Positions 50,610-58,728 of a stretch of DNA of 64,000 nucleotides are shown in pieces. The translations under genes and the position numbers were made by a program. Position 1 is the stretch's first letter. Each line of letters begins with the position of its first letter. The notes under the pieces were generated by a model. The model was not told the origin of the DNA, did no database searches, and worked only from the letters and a program-made list of their open reading frames with translations. This stretch comes from Hymenobacter perfusus. Its GTDB lineage: Bacteria > Bacteroidota > Bacteroidia > Cytophagales > Hymenobacteraceae. The stretch is from the NCBI RefSeq assembly GCF_003944765.1, contig NZ_RWIU01000007.1, positions 124,001 to 188,000 on the forward strand, in the 5' to 3' direction.

Positions 50610-51968
50610 ATGAAACACGTACACCAGGCGCTCCGGCTTCTGCTTGGCTTTCTGTGGCTGGCGCCCAGCGCGGCGCTTGCCCAGTCGGCCCCTCCTTCCC
50701 TGCCTGCCAATCAGGTTTTCACCCTCGATCAGTGCCTGAATGTGGCTTTGGCCAACCAGCCGGTAGTGCGGCAGGCGCGCATCGACCAGGAAATTGCGCA
50801 GGCCAACAACCAGGTGGCCCTGGCGGCCTGGCTGCCGCAGGTGGGCGTGCAGGGCACGGCGCAGCATTATTTCCAACTGCCGTTCACCATCTTCCCCGAC
50901 CCCGCTACCGGCACGCTCACGCCCCGCCAGATTGGGGTGCGCAACGTGACCACCGTGGGCCTGAGCGGCACGCAGACTATTTATAACAACGACGTGTACC
51001 TGGCCGCCCGCAGCAAGCGGTTCAATAACCAGGCCGCCACCCAGAACACGGTAAACGTGAAGATTGCCACCGTCTCGGACGTGAGTAAGGGCTTCTACGA
51101 CGTGCTGCTGGCCCAGCGCCAGCTGGAGGTGTTCAGTCAGGATATTGCCCGCCTCCAGCGCAACTACCGCGACGCCCGGGCCCGCTACGAAACCGGCATT
51201 GCCGACAAAACGGAGTACCTGCAGGCCGAAATTTCACTTAACAACTCCCTTACCGGCCGCAAGCAGGCCCAAGAAGCCATCAAGGCGCGCCTGGCTTACC
51301 TCAAGCAACTGATGGGCCTGCCACCCGAGCGCCCCCTGGCCCTACAATACGACACGCTGAAGCTGGAGCTGGCCGCCACCATGGACACGGCCGTGGCCCT
51401 GAACATCAGCAACCGCATCGAAATTCAGCAGCTCCAGACTCAGAAGTCGTTGCAGGATATCACGGTGGATTACTACCGGCTGGGCTTTCTGCCGTCGTTG
51501 TCGGCGTTTGGCAACTACAACTCGGTGTTCCAGAACAACTCGGCCAGCGAGCTGTACCGCACGCGCTTCCCGAACTCCTACGCCGGCCTGCAGCTCGGGC
51601 TGCCGCTGTTTACCGGCTTCCGGCGCACCCAGAATCTGCGCCGCGCCCGCCTCGAAAACACCCGCCTGGACGAGGACGTGAGCAATGTTCGCAACCAGAT
51701 CAACACCGAGTACGCCACGGCGCTGGCCAACTACAAGGGCTACTACACGCAGTACATGCTGGGCAAGCGCAACCTGGAAGCCTCCAAGGAAGTGTACAAC
51801 GTCATCAATCTGCAATACCGGGAAGGCATCCGCGCCTACATCGACCTTATTGTGGCCCAAACCACCCTGCGCACCTCCCAGCTCAACTACTACACGGCCC
51901 TGTTCCAGCTCCTGAGCAGCAAAGTAGACCTGCTCCGCGCCCTCGGCGAGCTGCCGACGGAGTACTAG
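50610..51968 (+). CDS. TolC family outer membrane efflux protein
   Basis: A 452-residue TolC-like protein with a signal peptide (LLLGFLWLAPSAALAQ). Two OEP domains are visible: residues about 35-220 (FTLDQCLNVALANQPVVRQA, GISQDIARLQRNYRDARARY) and about 265-440 (LAATMDTAVALNISNRIEIQ, FLPSLSAFGNYNSVFQ, AGLQLGLPLFTGFRRTQNLR). It forms the trimeric channel across the outer membrane for an RND pump. It is the first gene of the tolC-acrA-acrB set; the RND and adaptor genes follow after repeats. Start M at 50610 is used, the upstream extension is not signal-like. Confidence 0.92.
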   Translation: MKHVHQALRLLLGFLWLAPSAALAQSAPPSLPANQVFTLDQCLNVALANQPVVRQARIDQEIAQANNQVALAAWLPQVGVQGTAQHYFQLPFTIFPDPATGTLTPRQIGVRNVTTVGLSGTQTIYNNDVYLAARSKRFNNQAATQNTVNVKIATVSDVSKGFYDVLLAQRQLEVFSQDIARLQRNYRDARARYETGIADKTEYLQAEISLNNSLTGRKQAQEAIKARLAYLKQLMGLPPERPLALQYDTLKLELAATMDTAVALNISNRIEIQQLQTQKSLQDITVDYYRLGFLPSLSAFGNYNSVFQNNSASELYRTRFPNSYAGLQLGLPLFTGFRRTQNLRRARLENTRLDEDVSNVRNQINTEYATALANYKGYYTQYMLGKRNLEASKEVYNVINLQYREGIRAYIDLIVAQTTLRTSQLNYYTALFQLLSSKVDLLRALGELPTEY

Positions 51969-51998
51969 GCCTCGTTGGAACCACGCCGGTTGAACGAG

Positions 51999-52098
51999 GT
52001 AGAGACGCAATATTTTGCGTTTCGTCATTGAACGGTACTCTCAGACGATTGACGTAACAACATCAGCAATGCCGAGACGCAAAATATTGCGTCTCTAC
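51999..52098 (+). repeat. BIME copy E, between tolC and acrA
   Basis: GTAGAGACGCAATATTTTGC with GTTTCGTCATTGAACGG, and at the right AACATCAGCAATGCCGAGAC then ATATTGCGTCTCTAC. Both hairpins and both tails are recognisable with a few substitutions. It ends 40 bp before the acrA start. Confidence 0.85.
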
Positions 52099-52138
52099 AC
52101 CTCCCCAGACTGCCCCTTCCGCTGCTCCTGCTTTTCAT

Positions 52139-53284
52139 ATGAAACATACCCTCCTCCGCTTTTCCTTCGCCGCCAGCCTGCTGGCGTTGGCCAGCTGCGG
52201 CAAGAAAGAAGACGAAAAAGCCGCCGGTCCGCCGCCGGCCACGCCCGTGACCCTGGTAGCCGCCCGCACCACCGACGCGGTGTACTACGATGAGTACCCA
52301 GCCACCGTGGTAGCCCTCAACAACGTGGAGCTGCGCAGTCAGGTGGCCGGGTTTATCACTCAGATCTACTTCAAGGATGGCGACCTGGTGCAGAAGGGCA
52401 AGCCGCTGTATGAGATTGACCGCCGCAAGTACCAGGCCGCCTACCAGCAGGCTTTGGCCGGCCTCCGCAGCGCCCAGGCCGTGGTGCAGAACGCCCAGGT
52501 GAACCTGAGCCGGTACCAGCGCCTGGCCCAGCAGGACGCCATTGCCAAGCAGATTGTGGACAACGCCGCCACCAGCTACGCCACCGCCCAGGCCCAGGTG
52601 GCCGAGGCCCAGGCCAACGTAGCCCTGGCCCGCACCGACCTCGACTACTCCGTAATTAACGCGCCTTTTACGGGCCGCATTGGCATTTCGCAGGTGCGGC
52701 TGGGGGCGCAGGTGAGCCCCGGCACCACGCTGCTCAACACCATCAGCGGCGAGGACCCAATGGGCGTGGACTTCGTGATTCCGGATTCTGACCTGAGTCG
52801 CTTCGCCGATTTACAGCGCCAGGGCGGCCGGGATTCTACCTTCCGCATGGTGCTGCCCGATGGCACGCGCTACCCGCAGCCCGGCAAGATGCTGGCCATT
52901 GACCGGGGCGTGGACCAGCAGACGGCCACCGTCCAGATTCGGGTGCAGTTCCCCAACCCCCAGCGGGACCTGAAGGATGGCATGAGCACCGTGCTCAATG
53001 TGCTCAACCGACAGTCGGGCCGCCGGCTGGTGGTGCCGTTTAAGGCCATTGTGGAGCAGATGGGCGAGAACTTCGTGTTCATTGCCGGCGACAGCAGCAA
53101 AGCCGTGCAGCGCAAAGTGCAGCTCGGCCCCCGCCTCCGCGACCAAATCGTGATAATGAACGGCATCAAGGACGGCGACAAAGTAGTTACCGAAGGCCTT
53201 AACCGCCTGCGCGACGGCGGCCAGATTACCACCGGCGCCCCCGCTACGGCCGGCGCCGGCGCCCCTGCCGCTGCCGCCAAGTAA
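52139..53284 (+). CDS. RND efflux periplasmic adaptor (MFP) lipoprotein
   Basis: A 381-residue membrane-fusion protein with a signal peptide and lipobox (LLALASC, then GKKEDEKAAG). It has the barrel-sandwich hybrid (VALNNVELRSQVAGFITQIY, DLVQKGKPLYEIDRRKY), the alpha-hairpin (YQRLAQQDAIAKQIVDNAATSY), the beta-barrel (LSRFADLQRQGGRDSTFRM), and the membrane-proximal domain. It links the RND pump to TolC. It follows tolC and precedes acrB, with repeats between all three, so co-transcription is likely but may be attenuated. Confidence 0.93.
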   Translation: MKHTLLRFSFAASLLALASCGKKEDEKAAGPPPATPVTLVAARTTDAVYYDEYPATVVALNNVELRSQVAGFITQIYFKDGDLVQKGKPLYEIDRRKYQAAYQQALAGLRSAQAVVQNAQVNLSRYQRLAQQDAIAKQIVDNAATSYATAQAQVAEAQANVALARTDLDYSVINAPFTGRIGISQVRLGAQVSPGTTLLNTISGEDPMGVDFVIPDSDLSRFADLQRQGGRDSTFRMVLPDGTRYPQPGKMLAIDRGVDQQTATVQIRVQFPNPQRDLKDGMSTVLNVLNRQSGRRLVVPFKAIVEQMGENFVFIAGDSSKAVQRKVQLGPRLRDQIVIMNGIKDGDKVVTEGLNRLRDGGQITTGAPATAGAGAPAAAAK

Positions 53285-53294
53285 GCAGCAGAAC

Positions 53295-53445
53295 GTCATG
53301 CTTCATCTGGCGTCCGCTTGTCGAAGCATCTCTACCGCTTCGTTCGGACAATTCAATAGTCCAGGGGTTAAACCCTAGACTACGGAGCTGCTGCTCCATC
53401 ATTAATTAGCCAGAGGTAGAGATGCTTCGGCAAGCTCAGCATGAC
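53295..53445. repeat. GTCATGCT-type inverted repeat between acrA and acrB
   Basis: The left arm 53295-53336 begins GTCATGCTTCATCTGGCG and ends GAAGCATCTCTACC. The right arm 53415-53445 is GGTAGAGATGCTTCGGCAAG with TCAGCATGAC at its end. The right arm matches the single copy at 31418-31448 in reverse complement with one mismatch. Confidence 0.8.
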
Positions 53446-53494
53446 CGCCTAACGCGCTGCTGAGCACTAGGCACCACGCACTAAGCACCACAAC

Positions 53495-56400
53495 ATGATT
53501 GCAGAAACCTTTATCCGGCGTCCCGTTACGGCCATTGTCACCTCTTTGGTGATTGTGCTGGTGGGCGTGCTGGCCATCCTGAACCTGCCCGTGGGGCAGT
53601 ATCCGGAGATTACGCCGCCCACCGTATCGGTCAGCGGCACCTACACCGGCGCCGATGCGCAGACCGTGGAGCAGACCGTGGCCACGCCCGTGGAAGTGCA
53701 GGTAAACGGCACGCCCGGCATGACCTACCTGCAAAGCAACAGCACCAGCAACGGGCAGATGAGCATGACGGTGAACTTCGAAGTGGGCACCGACATCAAC
53801 ATTGCCGCCCTCGACGTGCAGAACCGCGTGGGTATTGCCCAGCCGACCCTGCCGCAGGAAGTGCAGCGTCTGGGCCTGGTGGTGCGCAAGCGGAACCCCA
53901 GCATTCTGATGCTGGTGGCCATGTACGCGCCCAAAGGCACCCACAACACCACCTTCCTCGACAACTACGCCAACGTGTTCGTGAAGGACGCGCTGTTGCG
54001 CACCAAGGGCGTAGGCGACATCGTGAGCCGCGCCGATGACTTCTCGATGCGCGTGTGGCTCAAGCCCGATAAGCTCAGCCAGCTCGGCGTGACGGCCCAG
54101 GAAGTCACGGCCGCCATTCAGGAGCAGAACGCCCAGATTGCGGCCGGCTCCATCGGCGCACCCCCGGCCCAAACCGGCCAGACGTTTGAGTACATCGTGT
54201 TCGTGAAGGGCCGCCTGACCAACACCGAGGAGTTCGGCAACGTCATCGTGAAAACCCGGCCCGCCGACGGCTCGGTGGTGTACCTCAAGGATGTGGCACG
54301 GCTGGAGCTGGGCAAGTTCAACTACGCCAACAACTCCTACGTGGACGGCAAACGCTCGGCCTACCTGCTCGTGTACCAGGCCCCCGGCGCCAACGCCCTC
54401 GAAACCTACGAAAACGTGGTGGCGACCATGGATCAGCTCAAAAAGCAGTTCCCTACAGACCTCGACTACGTGGTGCCGTTTGAGGCTGCCTCGGTGGTGA
54501 AAGTATCCATCGAGGAAGTGCTGCACACGCTGGTGGAAGCCCTGGTGCTGGTAATTATTGTGGTGTTTCTGTTCCTGCAGAGCTGGCGCTCCACGCTCAT
54601 TCCGGTGCTGGCCATTCCGGTGTCTATCATCGGCACGTTCATCATGTTTATCCCGCTGGGCTTCACCATCAACACGCTCACCATGTTCGGCTTCGTGCTG
54701 GCCATCGGTATTGTGGTCGATGACGCCATTGTGGTGGTGGAAGCCGTGGAGCACAACATGAACGAGCGGGGCATGAATCCGCTGGAGGCCACGCTGGCCG
54801 CCATGCGCGAAATTTCGGCCCCGGTTATTGCCATTGCCCTGATTCTGGCGGCGGTATTCGTGCCGGTAGGCTTCATCCCGGGCATCACCGGGCGGCTGTA
54901 CCAGCAGTTCGCCATCACCATTGCCATTTCGGTGATTATATCGGCTTTCGTGGCCCTGTCGCTCACGCCGGCGTTGTGCGTGCTGCTGCTCAAGCCCCAC
55001 AAGCGCGACGAGAATTCGAAAGGCCTCGACAAGTTCTTCTACAAGTTCAACACCTGGTTTGATAAGGTGACCGGCAAGTACGGCGCGGGCGTGCAGCGCG
55101 GCATCAAGCACAGCCGCTTCGTGGTCGTGATTCTGGTCTGCATCATTGCGGGCACCGGGTTGCTGTTCGCCAAGAAGCCCGGCGGCTTCATCCCTACCGA
55201 GGACGAAGGCCGCATCATCATCACCTTTAACCTGCCCGAAGCCGCCTCCACCGAGCGCACCGTGAGCACCCTCAAGGGCATTATGAAGGAGCTGAGCGAG
55301 GTGAAAGGCATCCGGCATTACGCCGGTCTGGGCGGCCTGAACGCCGTCAACTTCTCCTCGAAATCGAACAGCGGCACCGTGTTCTGCCAGCTACAGCCCT
55401 GGGAAGAGCGCGAGGACAAGGAGCTGCAGCTGCAGGGCCTGATTGCCAACATCCAGAAGCGCATGAGCCGCTTCAAGGAAGCCAACGTGGTGGTGATTTC
55501 GCCGCCGGCCATTCCGGGTCTGGGCAATACCGGCGGCTTCTCGTTTGTGCTCCAGGAGCGCGAGGCGGGCGGCGACATCAAGAACTTCGATGCCCAGCTG
55601 CAAAATTTCCTGAACGCCCTGCGCAAGCGGCCCGAAATCACCGGCGCCTTCTCGTTCTTTACCGCCAACACCCCCGGCTACGAGCTGACCATTGACCGCG
55701 AAAAAGCCAAGAAGCTGGGCGTGTCCATCTCCGATATCGGTACCGCGCTGCGCACCTACCTGGGCTCCGCCTACGTGAACGACTTCACGGTGTACGGCCG
55801 CAACTTCCGCGTCGTAACCCAGGCCGACAGCATGTACCGCGGTGACATCAGCAACCTGGGCCAATACTACGTGCGCAACAGCAGCGGCGGCATGGTGCCC
55901 CTGAGCACGCTCACCAGCTACAAGCGCAACGAGTCGGCCCCACTCATCTCGCACTACAACCTGTTCCGCTCGGCCGAAATCAACGGCAACGCCGCCCCCG
56001 GCTACTCCTCCGGCGACGCCATCAAGGCCCTGCAGGAAACGGCGGCCGAGTCGTTGCCGGCCGGCTACGGCTTCGAGTTTTCGGGCCTGACCCGCGAGGA
56101 GCAGCTGGCTGGCGGGCAGACGGTGTACATCTTCGCCCTGTCGCTCACGTTCGTATTCCTGTTTTTGGCAGCGTTGTATGAAAGCTGGTCGGTGCCGTTT
56201 TCGGTGCTGCTGGCCGTGCCGCTGGGCGCGTTCGGCGCTATTCTGGCCCTGATTTTCCTGCCCAAGCTCACCAACAACGTCTACGCCCAGATTGGCCTGA
56301 TTACGCTGATCGGCTTGTCGGCCAAAAACGCCATTCTGATTATCGAGTTTGCCAAGGAACGGGTGGATAAAGGTATGCCGCTGGTAGATGCTACCCTGGA

Positions 56401-56722
56401 AGCCGTGCGCCTGCGTCTGCGTCCCATCATCATGACCTCCCTGGCCTTTATTCTGGGCGTGCTGCCGCTGGTATTCGCCTCCGGTGCCGGTGCCCAGAGC
56501 CGCCAGACCATCGGCTGGACGGTGCTCGGCGGCATGATTTCGGCCACGCTGCTGGCCATCTTCATCGTGCCGGTGCTCTACGTGCTCATCACCCGCTTCG
56601 CCTACGGCAAGGAGAAACTGGCCGAGCTGGAAGCCAACTACAAACCCGACGAAGAGCACGGCGGCCCCAAAGAAGCCGGCCCCGGCGAAGGCGACCATTC
56701 GGCCCAGCCGCAACCGGCGTAA
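53495..56722 (+). CDS. RND multidrug efflux pump permease, HAE1 family
   Basis: A 1075-residue inner-membrane RND transporter (AcrB/MexB-like) that exports hydrophobic compounds using the proton gradient. The proton relay Asp pair is in TM4 (AIGIVVDDAIVVVEAVEH) and the Lys in TM10 (GLSAKNAILIIEFAKE). Two TM bundles and two porter/docking regions are seen at normal places (YTGADAQTVEQTVATPVEVQ, LPEAASTERTVSTLKGIMKE). The start is MIAETFIRRPVTAIV, the family N-terminus. The C-terminal tail is acidic and Pro-rich (DEEHGGPKEAGPGEGDH). It is the last gene of the efflux set. Confidence 0.95.
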   Translation: MIAETFIRRPVTAIVTSLVIVLVGVLAILNLPVGQYPEITPPTVSVSGTYTGADAQTVEQTVATPVEVQVNGTPGMTYLQSNSTSNGQMSMTVNFEVGTDINIAALDVQNRVGIAQPTLPQEVQRLGLVVRKRNPSILMLVAMYAPKGTHNTTFLDNYANVFVKDALLRTKGVGDIVSRADDFSMRVWLKPDKLSQLGVTAQEVTAAIQEQNAQIAAGSIGAPPAQTGQTFEYIVFVKGRLTNTEEFGNVIVKTRPADGSVVYLKDVARLELGKFNYANNSYVDGKRSAYLLVYQAPGANALETYENVVATMDQLKKQFPTDLDYVVPFEAASVVKVSIEEVLHTLVEALVLVIIVVFLFLQSWRSTLIPVLAIPVSIIGTFIMFIPLGFTINTLTMFGFVLAIGIVVDDAIVVVEAVEHNMNERGMNPLEATLAAMREISAPVIAIALILAAVFVPVGFIPGITGRLYQQFAITIAISVIISAFVALSLTPALCVLLLKPHKRDENSKGLDKFFYKFNTWFDKVTGKYGAGVQRGIKHSRFVVVILVCIIAGTGLLFAKKPGGFIPTEDEGRIIITFNLPEAASTERTVSTLKGIMKELSEVKGIRHYAGLGGLNAVNFSSKSNSGTVFCQLQPWEEREDKELQLQGLIANIQKRMSRFKEANVVVISPPAIPGLGNTGGFSFVLQEREAGGDIKNFDAQLQNFLNALRKRPEITGAFSFFTANTPGYELTIDREKAKKLGVSISDIGTALRTYLGSAYVNDFTVYGRNFRVVTQADSMYRGDISNLGQYYVRNSSGGMVPLSTLTSYKRNESAPLISHYNLFRSAEINGNAAPGYSSGDAIKALQETAAESLPAGYGFEFSGLTREEQLAGGQTVYIFALSLTFVFLFLAALYESWSVPFSVLLAVPLGAFGAILALIFLPKLTNNVYAQIGLITLIGLSAKNAILIIEFAKERVDKGMPLVDATLEAVRLRLRPIIMTSLAFILGVLPLVFASGAGAQSRQTIGWTVLGGMISATLLAIFIVPVLYVLITRFAYGKEKLAELEANYKPDEEHGGPKEAGPGEGDHSAQPQPA

Positions 56723-56731
56723 TCTGTTTCT

Positions 56732-56855
56732 GGTCCGGTCCGGCGGCTTTTTCAGCCGTCGGACCGGTCGAAGTAAGAACAATCTGGTTGGACAACCTCA
56801 TAACAACATCAGCATACAACGACCGGCCCGACGGCTGAAAAAGCCGCCGGACCGG
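56732..56855. repeat. Paired palindromes of the second family after acrB
   Basis: 56732-56770 (GGTCCGGTCCGGCGGC, then TTTTTCAGCCGTCGGACC) and 56820-56855 (CGACCGGCCCGACGGC, then TGAAAAAGCCGCCGGACC) are near reverse complements; each unit also folds alone through CGGCGGCT/AGCCGTCG. Between them lies AACAACATCAGC, which is the BIME tail. Confidence 0.8.
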
Positions 56856-56878
56856 AGCCGTTCCGCAACTTACCTACC

Positions 56879-56911
56879 AAGCCCCGACAGCCCCCGCTGT
56901 CGGGGCTTTTT
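56879..56911 (+). terminator. Terminator after acrB
   Basis: AAGCCCCGACAG pairs with CTGTCGGGGCTT over a CCCCCG loop, followed by T5. Confidence 0.9.
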
Positions 56912-56920
56912 CGTGCCCGG

Positions 56921-57081
56921 TGTAGAAACGCGTATTCGCGTCTCGTCGTTGAACGACCCGGCACCACGCAACCCCAGCATATTTAGCAAATCCAGTGTAT
57001 ACACGTATCTTAATATTGGATGACTACGAACGGTCCATACAAACAACCTCAGCAATGACAAGACGCGAATACGCGTTTCTA
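56921..57081 (+). repeat. BIME copy F (diverged)
   Basis: TGTAGAAACGCGTATTCGCG with TCTCGTCGTTGAACGACC on the left; AACAACCTCAGCAATGACAA with GACGCGAATACGCGTTTC and TA on the right. The hairpin stems are changed together (GACGCGTATTCGCGTC), with compensating substitutions that keep base pairing, and the spacer is longer. Confidence 0.8.
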
Positions 57082-57228
57082 AAGGCATTACAGCCTGCTT
57101 CACCACACATAGTATACAACTAAATTATTTAGTCATTCATCTCTGAATTGACATTCATTTTATACTAACATAATTAGTATTTGCCAAAATCATTCGCTTA
57201 CTTGGCATCGTAATCAACTGCCAATGTT

Positions 57229-58575
57229 ATGACTGATTTTGCTTATGCCTATGCCCGGCCGTCGGTGCTGGAAACAGGGCCTGAGGGCCAGGCCCTGCTG
57301 TTATCGGCCTTTGCCGAGGATGCTGCCGAGACGGCAGGAACCGCCTGCTTTTTCCGGGGCCGCCTGCGCGACTCGTGGCTGGCGGCGCGGGGCCTGAGCA
57401 CCCTGGCCAAGGTGGTGGCCGCTCGCTTCGTGCCCCAGAGCGCCGTGCTGCGCGACCCCATTGTAACGGCCGGGGCCGGACAGCTGCGATTCGAGGCGTT
57501 TTCGTCGTGCAACGGCGTGTACGCTCGCCTCGATTTGGGCCCCGAGGCGCTGGACGGCGAGTTTCTGTGCAGCGGCACCACCAACGTCGACTTCAACGAG
57601 CCGATGGTGAATGCCCTGGCCCGCATTTCGCGCACCGAGCCGGTGCTGCTGTCGGTGGGCGAGCAGGAAGTGGTGCTGGAGCGGGCCGCAGGGCGCGTGA
57701 CTGAGCGCAAAGTGGCGCTGCCGGAACGCTGGATCAAGGGCCTGACCACCGTGCAAGGCTACCTGGCCCAGATGGAGGAAAAGCTGCGCCTCACCCGCCT
57801 GCAGGCCGTGCAGCTGGTGCAGAGCCTGCCCGCCGGCACCGCCCGCACCGATTTTTTCCTGGTGCTGCGCGGCCCCCGGCCCAGCTTCGCGGCCGTAGCC
57901 AGTCCCGGCGCGGTGCGGGTGGGCGGCGTGCACCGGCTGCGGCTGCTGGAAGGTTTGTTGCCGCTGTGTGAGGCTTTGCGCGTGTATGCCGCCCCCAACG
58001 GGCAGGCGGCCGCCTTCGTGCTGGAGCTGGGCGGCGGGCAGCAGTTTGTGCTGGCGTTGTCGGCGGATGCGTGGCGCGGATTTTCGGGCGAGGGCAACCA
58101 ACTGGAAGCCCTGGTGGACGAGCTGCCCGCCGAGTGGGTGGCCGGGGCCAACGCTTTGTTCCGGGGCAACGAAACCTTCAACCCCACCCTGTTTGCCCTG
58201 GAGCACGGCCTCGCCCCCGATACCGTGGACCGCCTCTGCGCCAGCCTCTCGGCCATGGGCCTACTGGGCTTCGACCTGCTCGAAAACCAGTATTTCTACC
58301 GCCGCCTGCCCTTCAAGACCCAGCGCATCCTGAGCCTCAACCCACGCCTGAAAAACGCCCGCGCCCTGCTCACGGCCGCCGATGATGTGCAGCTGGTGAG
58401 CATCGGGGCCGAGGGCCGCACTGAGGCGCGGGTGCGCGGCACCGGCGTGTGGTACACCGTGCTGGTGGGCGGCCCCGAGCCGGCTCGCTGCACCTGCCCC
58501 TGGTACAGCGGCCACCAGGGCCAGCGCGGCCCCTGCAAGCACGTGCTGGCGGCCCAGCTGCGCTTCTTGAAGTAA
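57229..58575 (+). CDS. SWIM zinc-finger protein
   Basis: A 448-residue protein with a C-terminal SWIM zinc finger: CTCPWYSGHQGQRGPCKH, giving the C-x-C-x(n)-C-x-H pattern of residues that bind one zinc. The rest (residues about 1-400) is a large unassigned domain (ALLLSAFAEDAAETAGTACF, FNPTLFALEHGLAPDTVDRL). SWIM domains bind DNA or proteins. It is immediately followed (153 bp) by a DUF6493-like gene on the same strand, a pairing I recall from other genomes; the MoxR and VWA genes that often accompany SWIM proteins are absent in this window. Confidence 0.85.
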   Translation: MTDFAYAYARPSVLETGPEGQALLLSAFAEDAAETAGTACFFRGRLRDSWLAARGLSTLAKVVAARFVPQSAVLRDPIVTAGAGQLRFEAFSSCNGVYARLDLGPEALDGEFLCSGTTNVDFNEPMVNALARISRTEPVLLSVGEQEVVLERAAGRVTERKVALPERWIKGLTTVQGYLAQMEEKLRLTRLQAVQLVQSLPAGTARTDFFLVLRGPRPSFAAVASPGAVRVGGVHRLRLLEGLLPLCEALRVYAAPNGQAAAFVLELGGGQQFVLALSADAWRGFSGEGNQLEALVDELPAEWVAGANALFRGNETFNPTLFALEHGLAPDTVDRLCASLSAMGLLGFDLLENQYFYRRLPFKTQRILSLNPRLKNARALLTAADDVQLVSIGAEGRTEARVRGTGVWYTVLVGGPEPARCTCPWYSGHQGQRGPCKHVLAAQLRFLK

Positions 58576-58728
58576 GCCCGCCCCCTTTCCCCCTTCTCTT
58601 CTGGTGTGGTTGATTTCCGACCGGCCCGGGCCTCTGCACAGGGGGCTCGTGGCGGGCCGCCGGGACCCTCTGCGCCTTATTTATCGCCCTTTCCGTCGTT
58701 TTACTGCCTCTTTTCCAGCTCCTTTCCT

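Larger units (their letters stand above)
56723..57228. other. Intergenic region: repeats, a terminator and an AT-rich stretch
   Basis: 506 bp between acrB and the SWIM gene. From left to right: palindrome units at 56732-56770 and 56820-56855, a terminator at 56879-56911, BIME copy F at 56921-57081, then an AT-rich run to 57228 that should hold the promoter of the SWIM gene. A TAGTATTTG near 57176 resembles a -7 box but has one extra base. No gene is supported. Confidence 0.7.

Noticed and set aside
53402..55318. A 638-codon open frame opposite acrB
   Set aside because: It is antisense to a full-length RND gene and extremely His/Gly-rich with no domain; it is a shadow frame.
31464..57081. The repeated GAGACGC sequences as a CRISPR array
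   Set aside because: The copies are kilobases apart, palindromic in pairs and have no regular spacers, and no cas gene is in the window.
57170..57185. A TAGTATTTG promoter box for the SWIM gene
   Set aside because: There are three bases between TA and TTTG rather than two, so it does not fit the consensus closely enough to be called.
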